In this document: one piece after another, positions 25,569 to 35,209 of the stretch
Layout: the number at the start of each line of letters is the position of its first letter
Numbering within the stretch: the first letter of the stretch is position 1
Source: SIG701 sp045611685
GTDB taxonomy: Bacteria; Bacillota; Clostridia; Oscillospirales; CAG-272
Reading direction: 5' to 3'
Assembly (NCBI GenBank): GCA_045611685.1
Contig: JAZKXO010000079.1
Span: 248,001-312,000 of the forward strand
DNA: 64,000 nt
Position numbers and translations under genes: made by a program
The notes under the pieces: generated by a model
Told to the model about the DNA's origin: nothing
Database searches by the model: none
The model's input: the letters and a program-made list of their open reading frames with translations, nothing else

Positions 25569-25607
25569 GATTGGATTTACGCAGGCATATTTCCTACGGC
25601 GCCGGTT

Positions 25608-26357
25608 TTATTCGTAATCCACGACGTCTACCCAAGAGAGCAAGAGCTCACGCTCGTGTGCATTACCTTTTACCGACTGCGATGCGGCAACGATGGGCAT
25701 CCACTTCTGGACATACTGCTTTGCGGTATTGCTCTTACGGCAGAACAGTTCCAGATACTTTTTGGCGGTCTCACTATCGCCGTCCAGCCAGAACAACAGA
25801 TACGTGCGGGCGGCATCGGCAGAGGCGTTACCCTGCGTTGCATGGGACCAGTCGATGATATAGGGCGTACCGTCCTCGGCGATAATGATGTTCGAGGGGT
25901 TGAAGTCGCCGTGGCAAACCTTGTTGTGCTTGGGCATACCTTCCAGACGGGTGTGCAGATCGTAGCGGGTGGTAGCATCCAAGCTAGTCTCACTGATTTT
26001 GCCGTTCATCTTATCCTTGAGCTTGTTGAGGTGAGCACAGGTCTTACTGTGCATTTCCAGCTGAAGATCCACGAGAAGCGAGAGATACTCTTCCTTCTTC
26101 TCCGGATTCTCTTCCATCAGCTCGGAAAGCGTCTTACCCTCGATATACTCGGATACGATTGCCCACTTGCCGTCAACGGTAGTTACCTCTAAAACCTTAG
26201 AAATGTTAAGGCCTGTTTCTTCGATGCGGGCCTGATTGAGCGCCTCATTAAGAATATCCGATTTTGAATAGCCTTCGGCAAACACCTTAATACATCTGTT
26301 GCCGTCACGGTAGACCGTCTTATGCTCTCTCGTTGCAATTACGTTTTCAAGTTTCAT
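25608..26357 (-). CDS. Aminoglycoside phosphotransferase-like kinase
   Basis: A 249-residue protein kinase-fold enzyme of the APH/choline kinase group. Catalytic loop KVCHGDFNPSNII and metal-binding IIDWSHA are clear; an N-terminal nucleotide-binding lobe with IVSEYIEGKTL precedes them. ATG 26357 follows AGGAGG by six bases. It starts 13 bases after the adhE stop, so the two are probably one transcript, an unusual pairing. The substrate is unknown; a small metabolite is more likely than an antibiotic. Confidence 0.83.
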   Translation of the reverse strand: MKLENVIATREHKTVYRDGNRCIKVFAEGYSKSDILNEALNQARIEETGLNISKVLEVTTVDGKWAIVSEYIEGKTLSELMEENPEKKEEYLSLLVDLQLEMHSKTCAHLNKLKDKMNGKISETSLDATTRYDLHTRLEGMPKHNKVCHGDFNPSNIIIAEDGTPYIIDWSHATQGNASADAARTYLLFWLDGDSETAKKYLELFCRKSNTAKQYVQKWMPIVAASQSVKGNAHERELLLSWVDVVDYE

Positions 26358-26370
26358 TTGTGCTTCCTCC

Positions 26371-29019
26371 TTAACGGATGATATCGGCAGCGGTGGGCTT
26401 TTCGGTTTCTTTAAAATGGTTGCCGTAGTATGCATTCAGGTACATCTGCTTGATCTCACTCATAAGAGGATAACGGGGATTCGCGCCCGTGCACTGATCA
26501 TCGAATGCCTGCTCGACCATTTCGTCAAGCCGTCCGAGGAAATCTGCCTCATCAATACCGTAATCCTTGATCGTTTCTTTAATACCCACCTTCGCCTTGA
26601 GGTCATTAATTGCTTTAATAAGATTTTCAAGCTTTTCTTCATCACTGTCGCCGCCAAGACCGAGATGGTCGGCAACCTCCGCATAGCGGGCGAGCGTGTG
26701 CGGATGATCGTACTGAGAGAAGGTGCCCATCTTATCGGGCGTCTCCGAAGCATTGAAACGGAGCACCTCTTCGATCATAAGAGCGTTGGCAACGCCGTGC
26801 GGCAGATGGTGGAACGCGCCAAGCTTGTGCGCCATCGAATGGCATACGCCGAGGAATGCGTTAGCAAACGCCATACCTGCCATAGTAGCGGCGTTCGCCA
26901 TCTTCTCGCGTGCCTCCACGTCGGTCTGACCGTTCTCGTATGCACGGGGCAGATATTTAAAGATATTTTTAAGGGCACCAAGCGCCAAGCCGTCCGTGTA
27001 ATCGGTGGCCAGCATGGCGGCATACGCCTCCAAGGCGTGGGTAACCGCGTCAATACCGGATGCGGCGGTAAGCCCGCGGGGAGCGCTCATATGGAAATCG
27101 GTATCAATGATTGCCATATCGGGCAGAAGCTCATAATCGGCAAGGGGATACTTTACGCCGGTCTTCTCGTCGGTGATAACGGCGAAGGGCGTAACCTCGG
27201 AACCGGTACCCGCAGAGGTCGGGACAGCGATAAAGTATGCCTTCTCGCCCATCTTGGGGAAGGTATATACACGCTTGCGGATATCAATGAAACGCATTGC
27301 CATATCCATAAAGTCTGCATCGGGATGCTCGTAGAGCACCCACATGATCTTCGCCGCGTCCATAGCGGACCCGCCGCCGAGTGCGATGATCGTGTCAGGG
27401 CGGAACGCCGCCATCTGCTTTGCGCCCTCGGTTGCGTTTTTAAGAGTCGGGTCGGGCTGAACGTCAAAGAAGGTGGCGTGTGCGATACCCATTTCGTCAA
27501 GTTTATCGGTAATCGGCTTGGTATAGCCGTTCTCGTAGAGGAAGGTGTCGGTGACGATAAACGCTTTCTTGGCACCGCGCACGCTTCTGAGCTCGTCGAG
27601 AGCTACGGGTAAGCATCCTTTTTTGATATATACCTTTTCAGGTGCACGGAACCAAAGCATATTTTCCCTTCTTTCTGCTACTGTCTTTATGTTCAAAAGG
27701 TGTTTAACGCCTACGTTCTCGGAGACCGAGTTGCCGCCCCAGGAGCCGCAACCCAAGGTAAGCGACGGAGCGAGCTTAAAGTTGTAAAGATCGCCGATAC
27801 CGCCGTGAGACGAGGGCGTGTTCACAAGAACACGGCAGGTCTTCATACGTGAAGCGAAGGTGTTCAGCTTCTCCGTTTCGGTTACTTCGTTAAGATATAC
27901 GGAAGAAGTGTGGCCGTAACCGCCATCGGCGACGAGCTGCTCCGCCTTGTCAAGCGCTTCAGAGAAATCCTTCGCCTTGTACATAGCAAGGACGGGGCTG
28001 AGCTTTTCGTGCGCGAACTCCTCGGAGAGATCTACACTCTCCACCTCACCGATGAGTATCTTCGTTCCCCCGGGAACGGTAACGCCCGCAATCGACGCAA
28101 TCTTGGCGGCAGACTGACCGACGATCTTCGCATTCAGTGCACCGTTGATGATGATGGTCTTACGAACCTTTTCCGTTTCTTCGGGATCGAGGAAATAGCA
28201 TCCGCGACCGGCGAACTCTTTTTTGACCGCATCGTAAATACTCTCCAGCACGATAACGGACTGCTCAGACGCACAAATCATGCCGTTATCGAACGTTTTG
28301 GAATGGATGATAGAGTTAACCGCCAAAAGGATATCGGCGGACTCGTCAATGATTGCGGGCGTGTTACCGGCGCCAACGCCCACAGCAGGCTTACCGCTTG
28401 AATAAGCCGCCTTCACCATACCGGGGCCGCCGGTAGCAAGGATGATGTCAGCCTCCTTCATAACGGTGTTGGTCATTTCAAGGGAAGGAACGTCGATCCA
28501 GTCAATGATTCCCTCGGGAGCACCGGCAGCGACCGCGGCCTCAAGAACAAGCTTTGCGGCGGCGATGGTGCTGTTTTTTGCTCTCGGATGGGGACTGATG
28601 ATGATCGCGTTGCGGGTTTTGAGAGCCAGGAGACATTTGAATATAGCGGTAGAAGTCGGGTTCGTGGTGGGAATAACCGCCGCGATAACACCGATTGGCT
28701 CCGCGATCTTCTTGATGCCGAAGGCTTTGTCTTCTTCGATCACACCGCAGGTCTTCGTATTCTTGTATGCATTGTAAATGTATTCGGAAGCGTAGTTGTT
28801 TTTGATAACCTTATCTTCCACAATACCCATGCCGGTTTCTTCAACCGCCATCTTTGCAAGAGGGATTCTTGCTTTATTTGCAGCAGAAGCCGCGGCAAGG
28901 AAGATCTTATCGACCTGCTCCTGGGTGAAAAGTGCAAACGCCTTCTGCGCCTGACGGGTACGGGCGATAGCGCTGAGCAGCGTCTCCATACTGTCCACAG
29001 CGGGATAAACTTTCTCCAT
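26371..29019 (-). CDS. adhE: Bifunctional acetaldehyde-CoA/alcohol dehydrogenase
   Basis: An 882-residue fusion that reduces acetyl-CoA to acetaldehyde and then ethanol with NADH. Residues 1 to about 440 are the aldehyde dehydrogenase with the catalytic Cys in NGMICASEQSV; residues about 460-870 are the iron-dependent alcohol dehydrogenase with GGGSAMDAAK and the iron-binding GVCHSMAHKLGAFHHLPHG. ATG 29019 follows AGGAGG. Full length, no frameshift. It marks an ethanol-forming fermenter and has a Rex-like inverted repeat in its leader. Confidence 0.96.
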   Translation of the reverse strand: MEKVYPAVDSMETLLSAIARTRQAQKAFALFTQEQVDKIFLAAASAANKARIPLAKMAVEETGMGIVEDKVIKNNYASEYIYNAYKNTKTCGVIEEDKAFGIKKIAEPIGVIAAVIPTTNPTSTAIFKCLLALKTRNAIIISPHPRAKNSTIAAAKLVLEAAVAAGAPEGIIDWIDVPSLEMTNTVMKEADIILATGGPGMVKAAYSSGKPAVGVGAGNTPAIIDESADILLAVNSIIHSKTFDNGMICASEQSVIVLESIYDAVKKEFAGRGCYFLDPEETEKVRKTIIINGALNAKIVGQSAAKIASIAGVTVPGGTKILIGEVESVDLSEEFAHEKLSPVLAMYKAKDFSEALDKAEQLVADGGYGHTSSVYLNEVTETEKLNTFASRMKTCRVLVNTPSSHGGIGDLYNFKLAPSLTLGCGSWGGNSVSENVGVKHLLNIKTVAERRENMLWFRAPEKVYIKKGCLPVALDELRSVRGAKKAFIVTDTFLYENGYTKPITDKLDEMGIAHATFFDVQPDPTLKNATEGAKQMAAFRPDTIIALGGGSAMDAAKIMWVLYEHPDADFMDMAMRFIDIRKRVYTFPKMGEKAYFIAVPTSAGTGSEVTPFAVITDEKTGVKYPLADYELLPDMAIIDTDFHMSAPRGLTAASGIDAVTHALEAYAAMLATDYTDGLALGALKNIFKYLPRAYENGQTDVEAREKMANAATMAGMAFANAFLGVCHSMAHKLGAFHHLPHGVANALMIEEVLRFNASETPDKMGTFSQYDHPHTLARYAEVADHLGLGGDSDEEKLENLIKAINDLKAKVGIKETIKDYGIDEADFLGRLDEMVEQAFDDQCTGANPRYPLMSEIKQMYLNAYYGNHFKETEKPTAADIIR

Positions 29020-29058
29020 AAATAATGCCTCCTTGTGCTTTGACTTAATCATGTTTTT

Positions 29059-29077
29059 ATTGTGCATTCAGCACAAT
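29059..29077 (-). promoter_or_regulatory. Rex-like operator in the adhE leader
   Basis: A perfect inverted repeat ATTGTGC-ATTCA-GCACAAT. The TTGTG/CACAA ends match the Rex consensus (TTGTGA-N6-TCACAA), but the centre is one base shorter than usual. It lies downstream of the adhE promoter, 40 bases before the start codon. Rex control of adhE by NADH/NAD+ is common in Clostridia. Confidence 0.5.
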
Positions 29078-29163
29078 GTGCAATGTGACAATGTAATCAT
29101 CGGACACCCAGCTCGGCTGCGATTTTCACAAAAATAACACGTCGCAAAATTGTCCGCTTAATA

Positions 29164-29192
29164 AATATACCACAAAACGCCAAACAAATCAA
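29164..29192 (-). promoter_or_regulatory. Promoter of adhE
   Basis: Minus strand TTGATT (29187-29192), 17-base spacer, TATATT (29164-29169). Confidence 0.65.
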
Positions 29193-29335
29193 GCATACAA
29201 CTGCAAAAACATATCTGTTGTAAAAATGTGATTTTTGTTCAATGTGTTAAAACGCTTCAGGTTTCATGTGTTAAAAGCAGACATAGACGTGAAATTCACT
29301 TTCCCGCGTGATCCCCAAAAAAGCATTGACACCGC

Positions 29336-29364
29336 GCCACGCTTGATATATACTATTTAAAGGT
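29336..29364 (+). promoter_or_regulatory. Promoter of the MFS transporter
   Basis: TTGACA (29336-29341), 17-base spacer, TATACT (29359-29364). Confidence 0.82.
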
Positions 29365-29396
29365 ACTTAAATACCACGAAACAGGGGTGTAGGGCA

Positions 29397-30680
29397 ATGA
29401 ACAGAACGGACCATATAAAAAAAGCCACGGTCTCGCCAAGGCTTCAAAAGCAGGCGTGGCTCGTCCTTTTGAGCTTCGGATTTACATATCTCTTTTTCTA
29501 CAATGGCCGTCAGAACATAAACCTTGTAATGACGCAGATGGCAGAACAGCTCGGATCGACCACCGCGGCACTCGGCGTCGTTTCGTCGGCGCTCTTCTGG
29601 TGCTATGCGTTCGGCCAGCTGATAAACGGACGCCTTGGCGCCTGGTTCGGCTACAAACGCTTTATCATGGTCGGCGTTGTTGCCAGTGCCGCTCTCAACG
29701 TGATCATTTCGTTCCAGACCAGCATCCCCGTTATCGCCATTCTTTGGGGACTGAACGGATTTTTCCAGTCGATGGTGTGGTCGAACGGACTCGGCGTCGT
29801 AAACAAATGGTGGCCGAAGGAGAAGCGCGGCTTTTCCACCGGCCTTGCCACGTTCTTCTCGGGTATGGCGCAGGTCGTAACCTACCTCACGATCCTCCTT
29901 TGCCTTGAACTGAATCCCGAATGGGGCTGGCGCTCTGCGTTCCGTTTCCCGATGATCCCGATGCTCCTCATACTCATAGCGTTCGCCATGTTTTTCAAAA
30001 GCTCCCCGAAGGACGCCGGCTTTGAGGTCCTCGAGGAAGTAGACGGCCGCGACACCGAGCTTGAAGAAAAGATCAAGAGCCACGGTTTTTTGTACCCCTA
30101 TAAGGTCCTCTTCTCCGAGCCGAAAGTGATCCTTTTCTGCTTTATATCCGCGATTGCGGGTATCGGCAGATACGGTCTTCTTACGTGGATCCCGACGTAT
30201 TTTACCGAACAACTCGGTCTTGCCATAAAGGACGGTATTTTCAGCTCTATTCTCCTGCCGATCGGACAAGCATGCGCTATGTTCGTCTTCCCAATCATCA
30301 CGGACAAGCTTCTTCGCGGCAAGCGTGAGCCGATGCTCGTTATCGCATCTCTCGTAACCATCGGTGGTATGCTCGTATTTCCGTTCATAAAGCAGCAGGC
30401 GGCAGCCTCCGCCATGCTCTTCTTCCTCGGCGTATTCGCCATGGTAACGGGCGTTATCTGGACGATTGCGGGTGATATCGGCGGCAAGGCCTTCTCCTCT
30501 ACCGTCGTCGGGGTATTTGACTGGGCGGTGTACATGGGCGCGGCGCTGCAGGCATCCCTTTTCGGATTCGTGAAAGACCGCTTCGGCTGGTCCTCCATTT
30601 TCATTATAATCGCAGTGCTTTACGTGATTCTTTTGATCCTCACACTCACAGCACGCAAAATGAAAACGAAAAATATTTAA
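29397..30680 (+). CDS. MFS transporter, organophosphate:phosphate antiporter type
   Basis: A 427-residue major facilitator with 12 predicted membrane segments. FFYNGRQNINLVM near residue 40 and NGLGVVNKWWPKEKRGFSTG near residue 130 are typical of the GlpT/UhpT family, which exchanges sugar phosphates or glycerol-3-phosphate for phosphate. It stands alone with its own promoter and terminator, divergent from adhE. The specific substrate cannot be told. Confidence 0.85.
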   Translation: MNRTDHIKKATVSPRLQKQAWLVLLSFGFTYLFFYNGRQNINLVMTQMAEQLGSTTAALGVVSSALFWCYAFGQLINGRLGAWFGYKRFIMVGVVASAALNVIISFQTSIPVIAILWGLNGFFQSMVWSNGLGVVNKWWPKEKRGFSTGLATFFSGMAQVVTYLTILLCLELNPEWGWRSAFRFPMIPMLLILIAFAMFFKSSPKDAGFEVLEEVDGRDTELEEKIKSHGFLYPYKVLFSEPKVILFCFISAIAGIGRYGLLTWIPTYFTEQLGLAIKDGIFSSILLPIGQACAMFVFPIITDKLLRGKREPMLVIASLVTIGGMLVFPFIKQQAAASAMLFFLGVFAMVTGVIWTIAGDIGGKAFSSTVVGVFDWAVYMGAALQASLFGFVKDRFGWSSIFIIIAVLYVILLILTLTARKMKTKNI

Positions 30681-30684
30681 ACAA

Positions 30685-30720
30685 AAAAACGCGGATGGAA
30701 CTCCCTCCGCGTTTTTCTTT
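30685..30720 (+). terminator. Terminator of the MFS gene
   Basis: Stem AAAAACGCGGA / TCCGCGTTTTT with a 10-base loop and a T-rich tail. Confidence 0.88.
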
Positions 30721-30787
30721 TATTCAAATTCTTTTGGGAAAATTTTCAACATTTTATGCATTTTAATCATTTTTCTTCTTTAATATA

Positions 30788-30816
30788 TTGAACAACTTAT
30801 TAAGATGTGATATAAT
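30788..30816 (+). promoter_or_regulatory. Promoter of the capsule locus
   Basis: TTGAAC (30788-30793), 17-base spacer, TATAAT (30811-30816), giving a leader of about 100 bases. No other strong promoter was seen until 46202, so a very long transcript is likely. Confidence 0.72.
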
Positions 30817-30923
30817 GAATATAATTGGCATAAGAATGCAATCCTCCCGGCAGTAATATACTCTCACAACACGGGTCCACGGGTGATTTCCCCGGGCCAA
30901 ATCACGGAAAGGCGGAACACCGT

Positions 30924-31448
30924 TTGAATAAAAATCTACTGATCGTCGGTGCAGGCATGTACGCCGTCGTGGCGTTTGAGATCGCCGCCGACATGGGTAC
31001 GTTTGACAAAATTGACTTCGTGGACGACAACGCAAAAGCGACACCAAACGGAATCGAAGTCATAGGAACGACGGACGATATCGAAAAGCTTTCCTCATCA
31101 TACACGAGCATAATCGTCGCGATCGGCAATCCCGAGGTGCGGCTTCCCCTTATTGAACGAATCCGGGAAAATACGTCGTGCCGCATAGCAACCCTCATTT
31201 CCCCCAAAGCACACGTATCCATCTCCGCCGAGATCGGCGAAGGATGCATCATCGAACCGATGGCAGTCGTACATACCGCCTCCGTGCTCGGGACAGGGTG
31301 CATCGTTTCCGCCGGCGCCGTCATCAATCACGCGAGCACATGCTGTGATGCCGTTCACGTGGATTGCGGCGCCATCGTAGCAGGCTATTCTTTCGTCCCC
31401 CCAAAAACGAAAATCCAAAGTGGGGACGTTTATAAAAACGTCAAGTAA
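30924..31448 (+). CDS. NeuD/PglD-like sugar O- or N-acyltransferase
   Basis: A 174-residue acetyltransferase. The N-terminal part is a small Rossmann-like domain (LLIVGAGMYA) and the C-terminal part has left-handed beta-helix hexapeptides (IGEGCIIEPMAVVHTASVLGTGCIVSAGAVINHA). It starts with TTG behind GAAAGGCGG. It is shorter than typical NeuD (about 210) and loses the end of the helix. As first gene of the polysaccharide locus it probably acetylates a nucleotide sugar or glycan residue. Confidence 0.8.
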   Translation: MNKNLLIVGAGMYAVVAFEIAADMGTFDKIDFVDDNAKATPNGIEVIGTTDDIEKLSSSYTSIIVAIGNPEVRLPLIERIRENTSCRIATLISPKAHVSISAEIGEGCIIEPMAVVHTASVLGTGCIVSAGAVINHASTCCDAVHVDCGAIVAGYSFVPPKTKIQSGDVYKNVK

Positions 31449-31470
31449 TTGAATCGAGGAGAATCTAAAC

Positions 31471-32160
31471 ATGTACAAGAACGTTGTAAAGAGACTCATT
31501 GACCTCATTCTGTCGGGCATCGGCATTATCGTCCTTGCGCTTCCGATGCTGATCATCGCACTCGCTATCAAGATCGACGATCCCGGTCCGGTTTTGTTCA
31601 AGCAAAAACGCGTGGGACAAAAGAAAAACGGCGAAATCACCTATTTTATGATCTGGAAATTCCGCAGCATGAAGATGTCGACGCCGCACGACACACCCAC
31701 GCATCTGCTCGAGAATCCCGAGCAGTACATAACGCGCGTAGGACGCTTCATCCGAAAGACGAGCCTTGACGAGCTTCCGCAAATCTATCAGGTGTTCACC
31801 GGATGCCTTTCCGCGATCGGCCCACGGCCCGCTTTGTGGTCTCAGTACGACCTCATCGAAGAACGCGAAAAATACGGTGCGAACGATATCAAGCCCGGCA
31901 TCACCGGCTGGGCGCAGATAAACGGTCGGGACGAACTTGAAATTGATGTGAAAGCAAAGTTTGACGGTGAATACGCCGCGGCCCTGAACGGAGGCTTCTT
32001 CAAGGGGCTCGCAATGGATATAAAGTGCTTTTTCGGGACGATCGTGAGCGTACTCAAATCCGACGGCGTCGTCGAGGGCGGCACGGGCGAATTGAAGAAA
32101 GAACAGGGAAAGCAGAACGCGGAAAAGACAGAAGACTCCGAGAAAGTGTCGGTTGAATGA
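31471..32160 (+). CDS. Undecaprenyl-phosphate sugar phosphotransferase (initiating enzyme)
   Basis: A 229-residue polyprenyl-phosphate hexose-1-phosphate transferase of the short PglC/EpsL type. One N-terminal membrane segment (residues about 9-32), then KRVGQKKNGEITYFMIWKFRSM, the catalytic TSLDELPQ, GPRPAL, and PGITGWAQINGRD. It attaches the first sugar phosphate to the lipid carrier at the inner membrane face. The last about 30 residues are charged and variable. Overlaps the next gene by 4 bases. Confidence 0.92.
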   Translation: MYKNVVKRLIDLILSGIGIIVLALPMLIIALAIKIDDPGPVLFKQKRVGQKKNGEITYFMIWKFRSMKMSTPHDTPTHLLENPEQYITRVGRFIRKTSLDELPQIYQVFTGCLSAIGPRPALWSQYDLIEEREKYGANDIKPGITGWAQINGRDELEIDVKAKFDGEYAAALNGGFFKGLAMDIKCFFGTIVSVLKSDGVVEGGTGELKKEQGKQNAEKTEDSEKVSVE

Positions 32161-33056
32161 TGACGGATATAAAAACGAAATTCGCCGTCCTCTCCATGGA
32201 CGTGGAGGATTGGCATCAGCTTTACTATTTCCTCGGCAAGGCGGACACCTCCTACTCCATGCTGGACGGATTTGAAAACTACGTGGAGCTTTTGAACAAA
32301 GCGGGCGTGAAAACGACGTTCTTTATTCTCTCGAGCGTTGCCGAACAGGTGAAGGACACGATCCGCTACGCAGTATCCTGCGGGCACGAGATCGCCTGCC
32401 ACGGCAAGAATCACACCCGACCGGTGGAATTGTCCCTCGAAGATTTCGAGAGTGAACTCTCGGAGGCCAAGGCGCGACTGGAAGAAATCAGCGGCACGCC
32501 CGTCATAGGCTACCGAGCTCCCTGCTACGGCATCGACAACGACCGGTATGAGATCGTAAAGAAGGTTGGGTTCAAATACAGCTCCAGCAAAATGGACGTA
32601 AAGGGCCACCCGCTTTACGGCGAGCTCGATCTGAACGAGTTCGCCGAGCCGATGGGGGGTATCTACACGAAGGACGGTATGGTGGAATTTGCCTTAAGTA
32701 CGGAAAAGTTTTTAGGCAAAAGCATCGCGGTATCGGGCGGCGGCTGGATCCGTCTTCTTCCGTGGAGACCGCTCATGAAGCCGCTTTTGAACAAATACCT
32801 CAAACACGCGGATACCTATACCCTTTACATACATCCGTTTGAACTTTCGAGAGTGCCGATGCCGGAGGTTCCGGACACCGGATTCCTCACAAACATCCGT
32901 GCACGCCGCGGACTTGGAAAACAGGAGCCGCGCATCGAGGAACTGATCGGCATGCTCCGAAAGAACGACTTTACGTTCACTACGTTCGGCGAGCTTCAAA
33001 AGAAATTCGCCTTTGAAAAAGCGCCTCTCACGGAGGAGCACCTCCCCGTCGGCTGA
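32157..33056 (+). CDS. Polysaccharide deacetylase (NodB-like, CE4)
   Basis: A 299-residue CE4-fold protein. Motif 1 is SMDVEDW with the metal/catalytic Asp, the histidine motif is CHGKNHTRP, and RAPCYGID is motif 3. There is no signal peptide, so it probably acts on a lipid-linked intermediate inside the cell. DVEDW-type deacetylases are common in exopolysaccharide loci. Two adjacent ATGs (32157 and 32160) are possible starts. Confidence 0.86.
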   Translation: MMTDIKTKFAVLSMDVEDWHQLYYFLGKADTSYSMLDGFENYVELLNKAGVKTTFFILSSVAEQVKDTIRYAVSCGHEIACHGKNHTRPVELSLEDFESELSEAKARLEEISGTPVIGYRAPCYGIDNDRYEIVKKVGFKYSSSKMDVKGHPLYGELDLNEFAEPMGGIYTKDGMVEFALSTEKFLGKSIAVSGGGWIRLLPWRPLMKPLLNKYLKHADTYTLYIHPFELSRVPMPEVPDTGFLTNIRARRGLGKQEPRIEELIGMLRKNDFTFTTFGELQKKFAFEKAPLTEEHLPVG

Positions 33057-33115
33057 TCAATCTTTACCCTATATAACAAGGCGGCAACACCGCCGATAAC
33101 GGAAAGAGAGAAATT

Positions 33116-34276
33116 ATGGATTTCAAAGGACTTAAAGTTCTGGTACTTGACGGTTACTGCAGACAGAACGCCGTCATCCTCAAAGAACTCAATAAGCTTG
33201 GTTGTGAGGTTACAACGGTAAACCAATCGAAACTGGATATAGGCTATACGTCCCGCTATCCGAAAACGAAGCTGTACGAGCCCCAAACGAAAGGCAACTT
33301 AGCAGAACTCAAAAAAGTGCTTGACCGCGAGATCCCCTCGGGAAAGTACGATGTGGTGTTCCCTATGATCGAGCCCTCAACCGAGCTTATACTTGAAAAC
33401 AGCGAGGAGTACGGTAAGTACGTAAAATTTGCCTGCGCAGGCAAAGAGGGATTCTACAAAGCGTATGACAAGCAGCTTACGATGACAATCTGTATGGAGA
33501 ACGGCATCAACTGCCCTCTTACGAAAACGGATAACGAAACGCTCGAGGAATACCTCGCAAAAGTGAGTTTCCCGCTCGCGCTCAAGCCCCGTAAAGGATC
33601 CGGTTCAAGAGGTTTTTACCGCGCCGATACGAAAGAGGTGCTCATGGATCTCATCGGCAGCGGCAAGGTGGTCGTTGAGGAATATGTCATCCAAGAATTT
33701 ATCGCGGAGGCGGAGGTGCACCGCGTATCATACACCTTCATCGATCAGAACGGAAACGTTAAATCCTCTATGATCTCCAAATCAACCCGCCCCTATCCTT
33801 TGGTGATCGGTACAAACAGCCTTTTTGAAAGCGTTGAGATGCCCGAGATCGCCGCACAGGCAGAAAAGCTCCTTCAGCTTATGGGTTGGAGAGGATATGC
33901 CTCCGTTTGCTTTATCGAAAGCGAAAAGGACGGTATCCCGAAAGTTATGGAAATCAACGGAAGAATCTCGGCGAGTCTCAAAACAGGCATCGAAGCGGGA
34001 CTTCCCCTCGTAAGACAGATACTCGAATTTGCCATGGGTGAAGAGGTAACGCCTGCCCCCGAAAAGCTCGAATACGGTCTTCGTGTGGCTCATTCGCAGG
34101 CCTCTGTACTTTGGTTTATAAAATCTCACGACCGATTCCGAAAAGAACCCACCACGAACGGCAATCGCAAAAGACGGGACGTGGTGTTCTCATGGGGCGA
34201 TCCCCTCCCCTATATCGGATACTCCATCCAGTGCCTTCAGAAATACAAATCCGAGATGAAGAAACGGGAAAGGTAA
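33116..34276 (+). CDS. ATP-grasp ligase in polysaccharide locus
   Basis: A 386-residue ATP-grasp enzyme resembling the carbamoyl-phosphate-synthase-like group. The Rossmann-like N domain (LKVLVLDGY) is followed by LALKPRKGSGSRGF, VVEEYVIQEFI, and the metal-binding KVMEINGRISAS. Such enzymes join a carboxylate to an amine through an acyl phosphate. Within a capsule locus it could add an amino acid or another acid to a sugar, but the substrate is unknown. Good ribosome site GAAAGAGAG. Confidence 0.82.
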   Translation: MDFKGLKVLVLDGYCRQNAVILKELNKLGCEVTTVNQSKLDIGYTSRYPKTKLYEPQTKGNLAELKKVLDREIPSGKYDVVFPMIEPSTELILENSEEYGKYVKFACAGKEGFYKAYDKQLTMTICMENGINCPLTKTDNETLEEYLAKVSFPLALKPRKGSGSRGFYRADTKEVLMDLIGSGKVVVEEYVIQEFIAEAEVHRVSYTFIDQNGNVKSSMISKSTRPYPLVIGTNSLFESVEMPEIAAQAEKLLQLMGWRGYASVCFIESEKDGIPKVMEINGRISASLKTGIEAGLPLVRQILEFAMGEEVTPAPEKLEYGLRVAHSQASVLWFIKSHDRFRKEPTTNGNRKRRDVVFSWGDPLPYIGYSIQCLQKYKSEMKKRER

Positions 34277-34282
34277 GACGGT

Positions 34283-35191
34283 ATGAATCTCGAAAACCGC
34301 CCGAAGTTTTCGGTGGCGATGTCTGTGTACAAAAACGACGATCCCGAGCACTTCCGAATCGCGCTTGACAGCGTACTCACCCAATCTCTCCCCCCCGACG
34401 AATTGTATCTCGTCGTAGACGGGCCCCTCCCCGATGCATTGAACGCGGTGATCGTTGAATACGAAGAGAAATACGGCTGTCTCACCGTGAACCGACTTCC
34501 CGAAAACGGAGGGCTCGGAAACGCACTCCGAATCAGCGTGGAAAACTGCAAATACGATCTTATCGCCCGCATGGACAGCGACGATATTTCTGCCCCCGGC
34601 CGATTCAAAAAGCAGATTGAGGCGTATATGGAAAAGCCCGCGGACGTCCTCGGAGGCAGCACGGTAGGCTTTGTGGGAGATCTTGAGACAACGGAAAAGG
34701 TTTCGGCGGCAAACCGCAAAACCACGCATGAGGAAATCATGAGAATGCTCCCTAAAAAGAGCCCCGTAAGCCACGTTACCGTACTCATGAGGAAAGAGGC
34801 TGTTCTCCGCGCAGGCAATTATATGCACTCGCATTACCACGAGGATTACTACCTTTGGGCACGTATGGCAAAAGCCGGCTGTACGTTCCGAAACATCCCG
34901 GAGCATCTCGTATACGTTCGACTCGGCGAGGATCAGGCGCGCCGTCACGGCGGTCTCAAGTATTTCAGAGCAGAATACGATATTCGAAAATATATGCTAA
35001 AGAACAAGCTTGCAACGTTTCCGCAATTTCTGAAAGAGCTGGCGGTGCGGTTCGTGTATCAGCTTCTCATCCCCCCCTCTCTTCGCAACTGGCTTTCCAT
35101 CAACGTAAAGCGCAAATACATTACGAGAGAGCAAGCCGATGCGATCCTGCAAAAAAATATTCTCGACGATACTATCCCCTCGGCAGAATAA
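34283..35191 (+). CDS. Glycosyltransferase family 2
   Basis: A 302-residue GT-A fold glycosyltransferase with FSVAMSVYKNDD at the nucleotide site and the metal-binding ARMDSDD near residue 95; the acceptor region includes HYHEDYYLW with an ED pair. Soluble or membrane-associated through the hydrophobic C-terminal quarter. It adds a sugar to the growing repeat unit. Confidence 0.9.
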   Translation: MNLENRPKFSVAMSVYKNDDPEHFRIALDSVLTQSLPPDELYLVVDGPLPDALNAVIVEYEEKYGCLTVNRLPENGGLGNALRISVENCKYDLIARMDSDDISAPGRFKKQIEAYMEKPADVLGGSTVGFVGDLETTEKVSAANRKTTHEEIMRMLPKKSPVSHVTVLMRKEAVLRAGNYMHSHYHEDYYLWARMAKAGCTFRNIPEHLVYVRLGEDQARRHGGLKYFRAEYDIRKYMLKNKLATFPQFLKELAVRFVYQLLIPPSLRNWLSINVKRKYITREQADAILQKNILDDTIPSAE

Positions 35192-35209
35192 ATGATTCAG
35201 GAGAACAAA

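Larger units (their letters stand above)
25287..25607. other. Gene-free stretch with spoVT 5' remnant
   Basis: No credible gene. It contains the 80-base spoVT copy (25401-25480), its sigma-G-like promoter and a final hairpin at 25540. No spoVT coding sequence continues past the tenth codon, so the copy is a relic. Confidence 0.75.
29020..29396. other. Divergent intergenic region adhE / MFS
   Basis: A 377-base AT-rich control region without a gene. It holds the adhE promoter and Rex-like site on the left, the MFS promoter on the right, and between them several TGTGTTAAAA/TTGTTCAATGTGTTAA-like segments (29220-29275) that could be further regulator sites. Confidence 0.7.
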
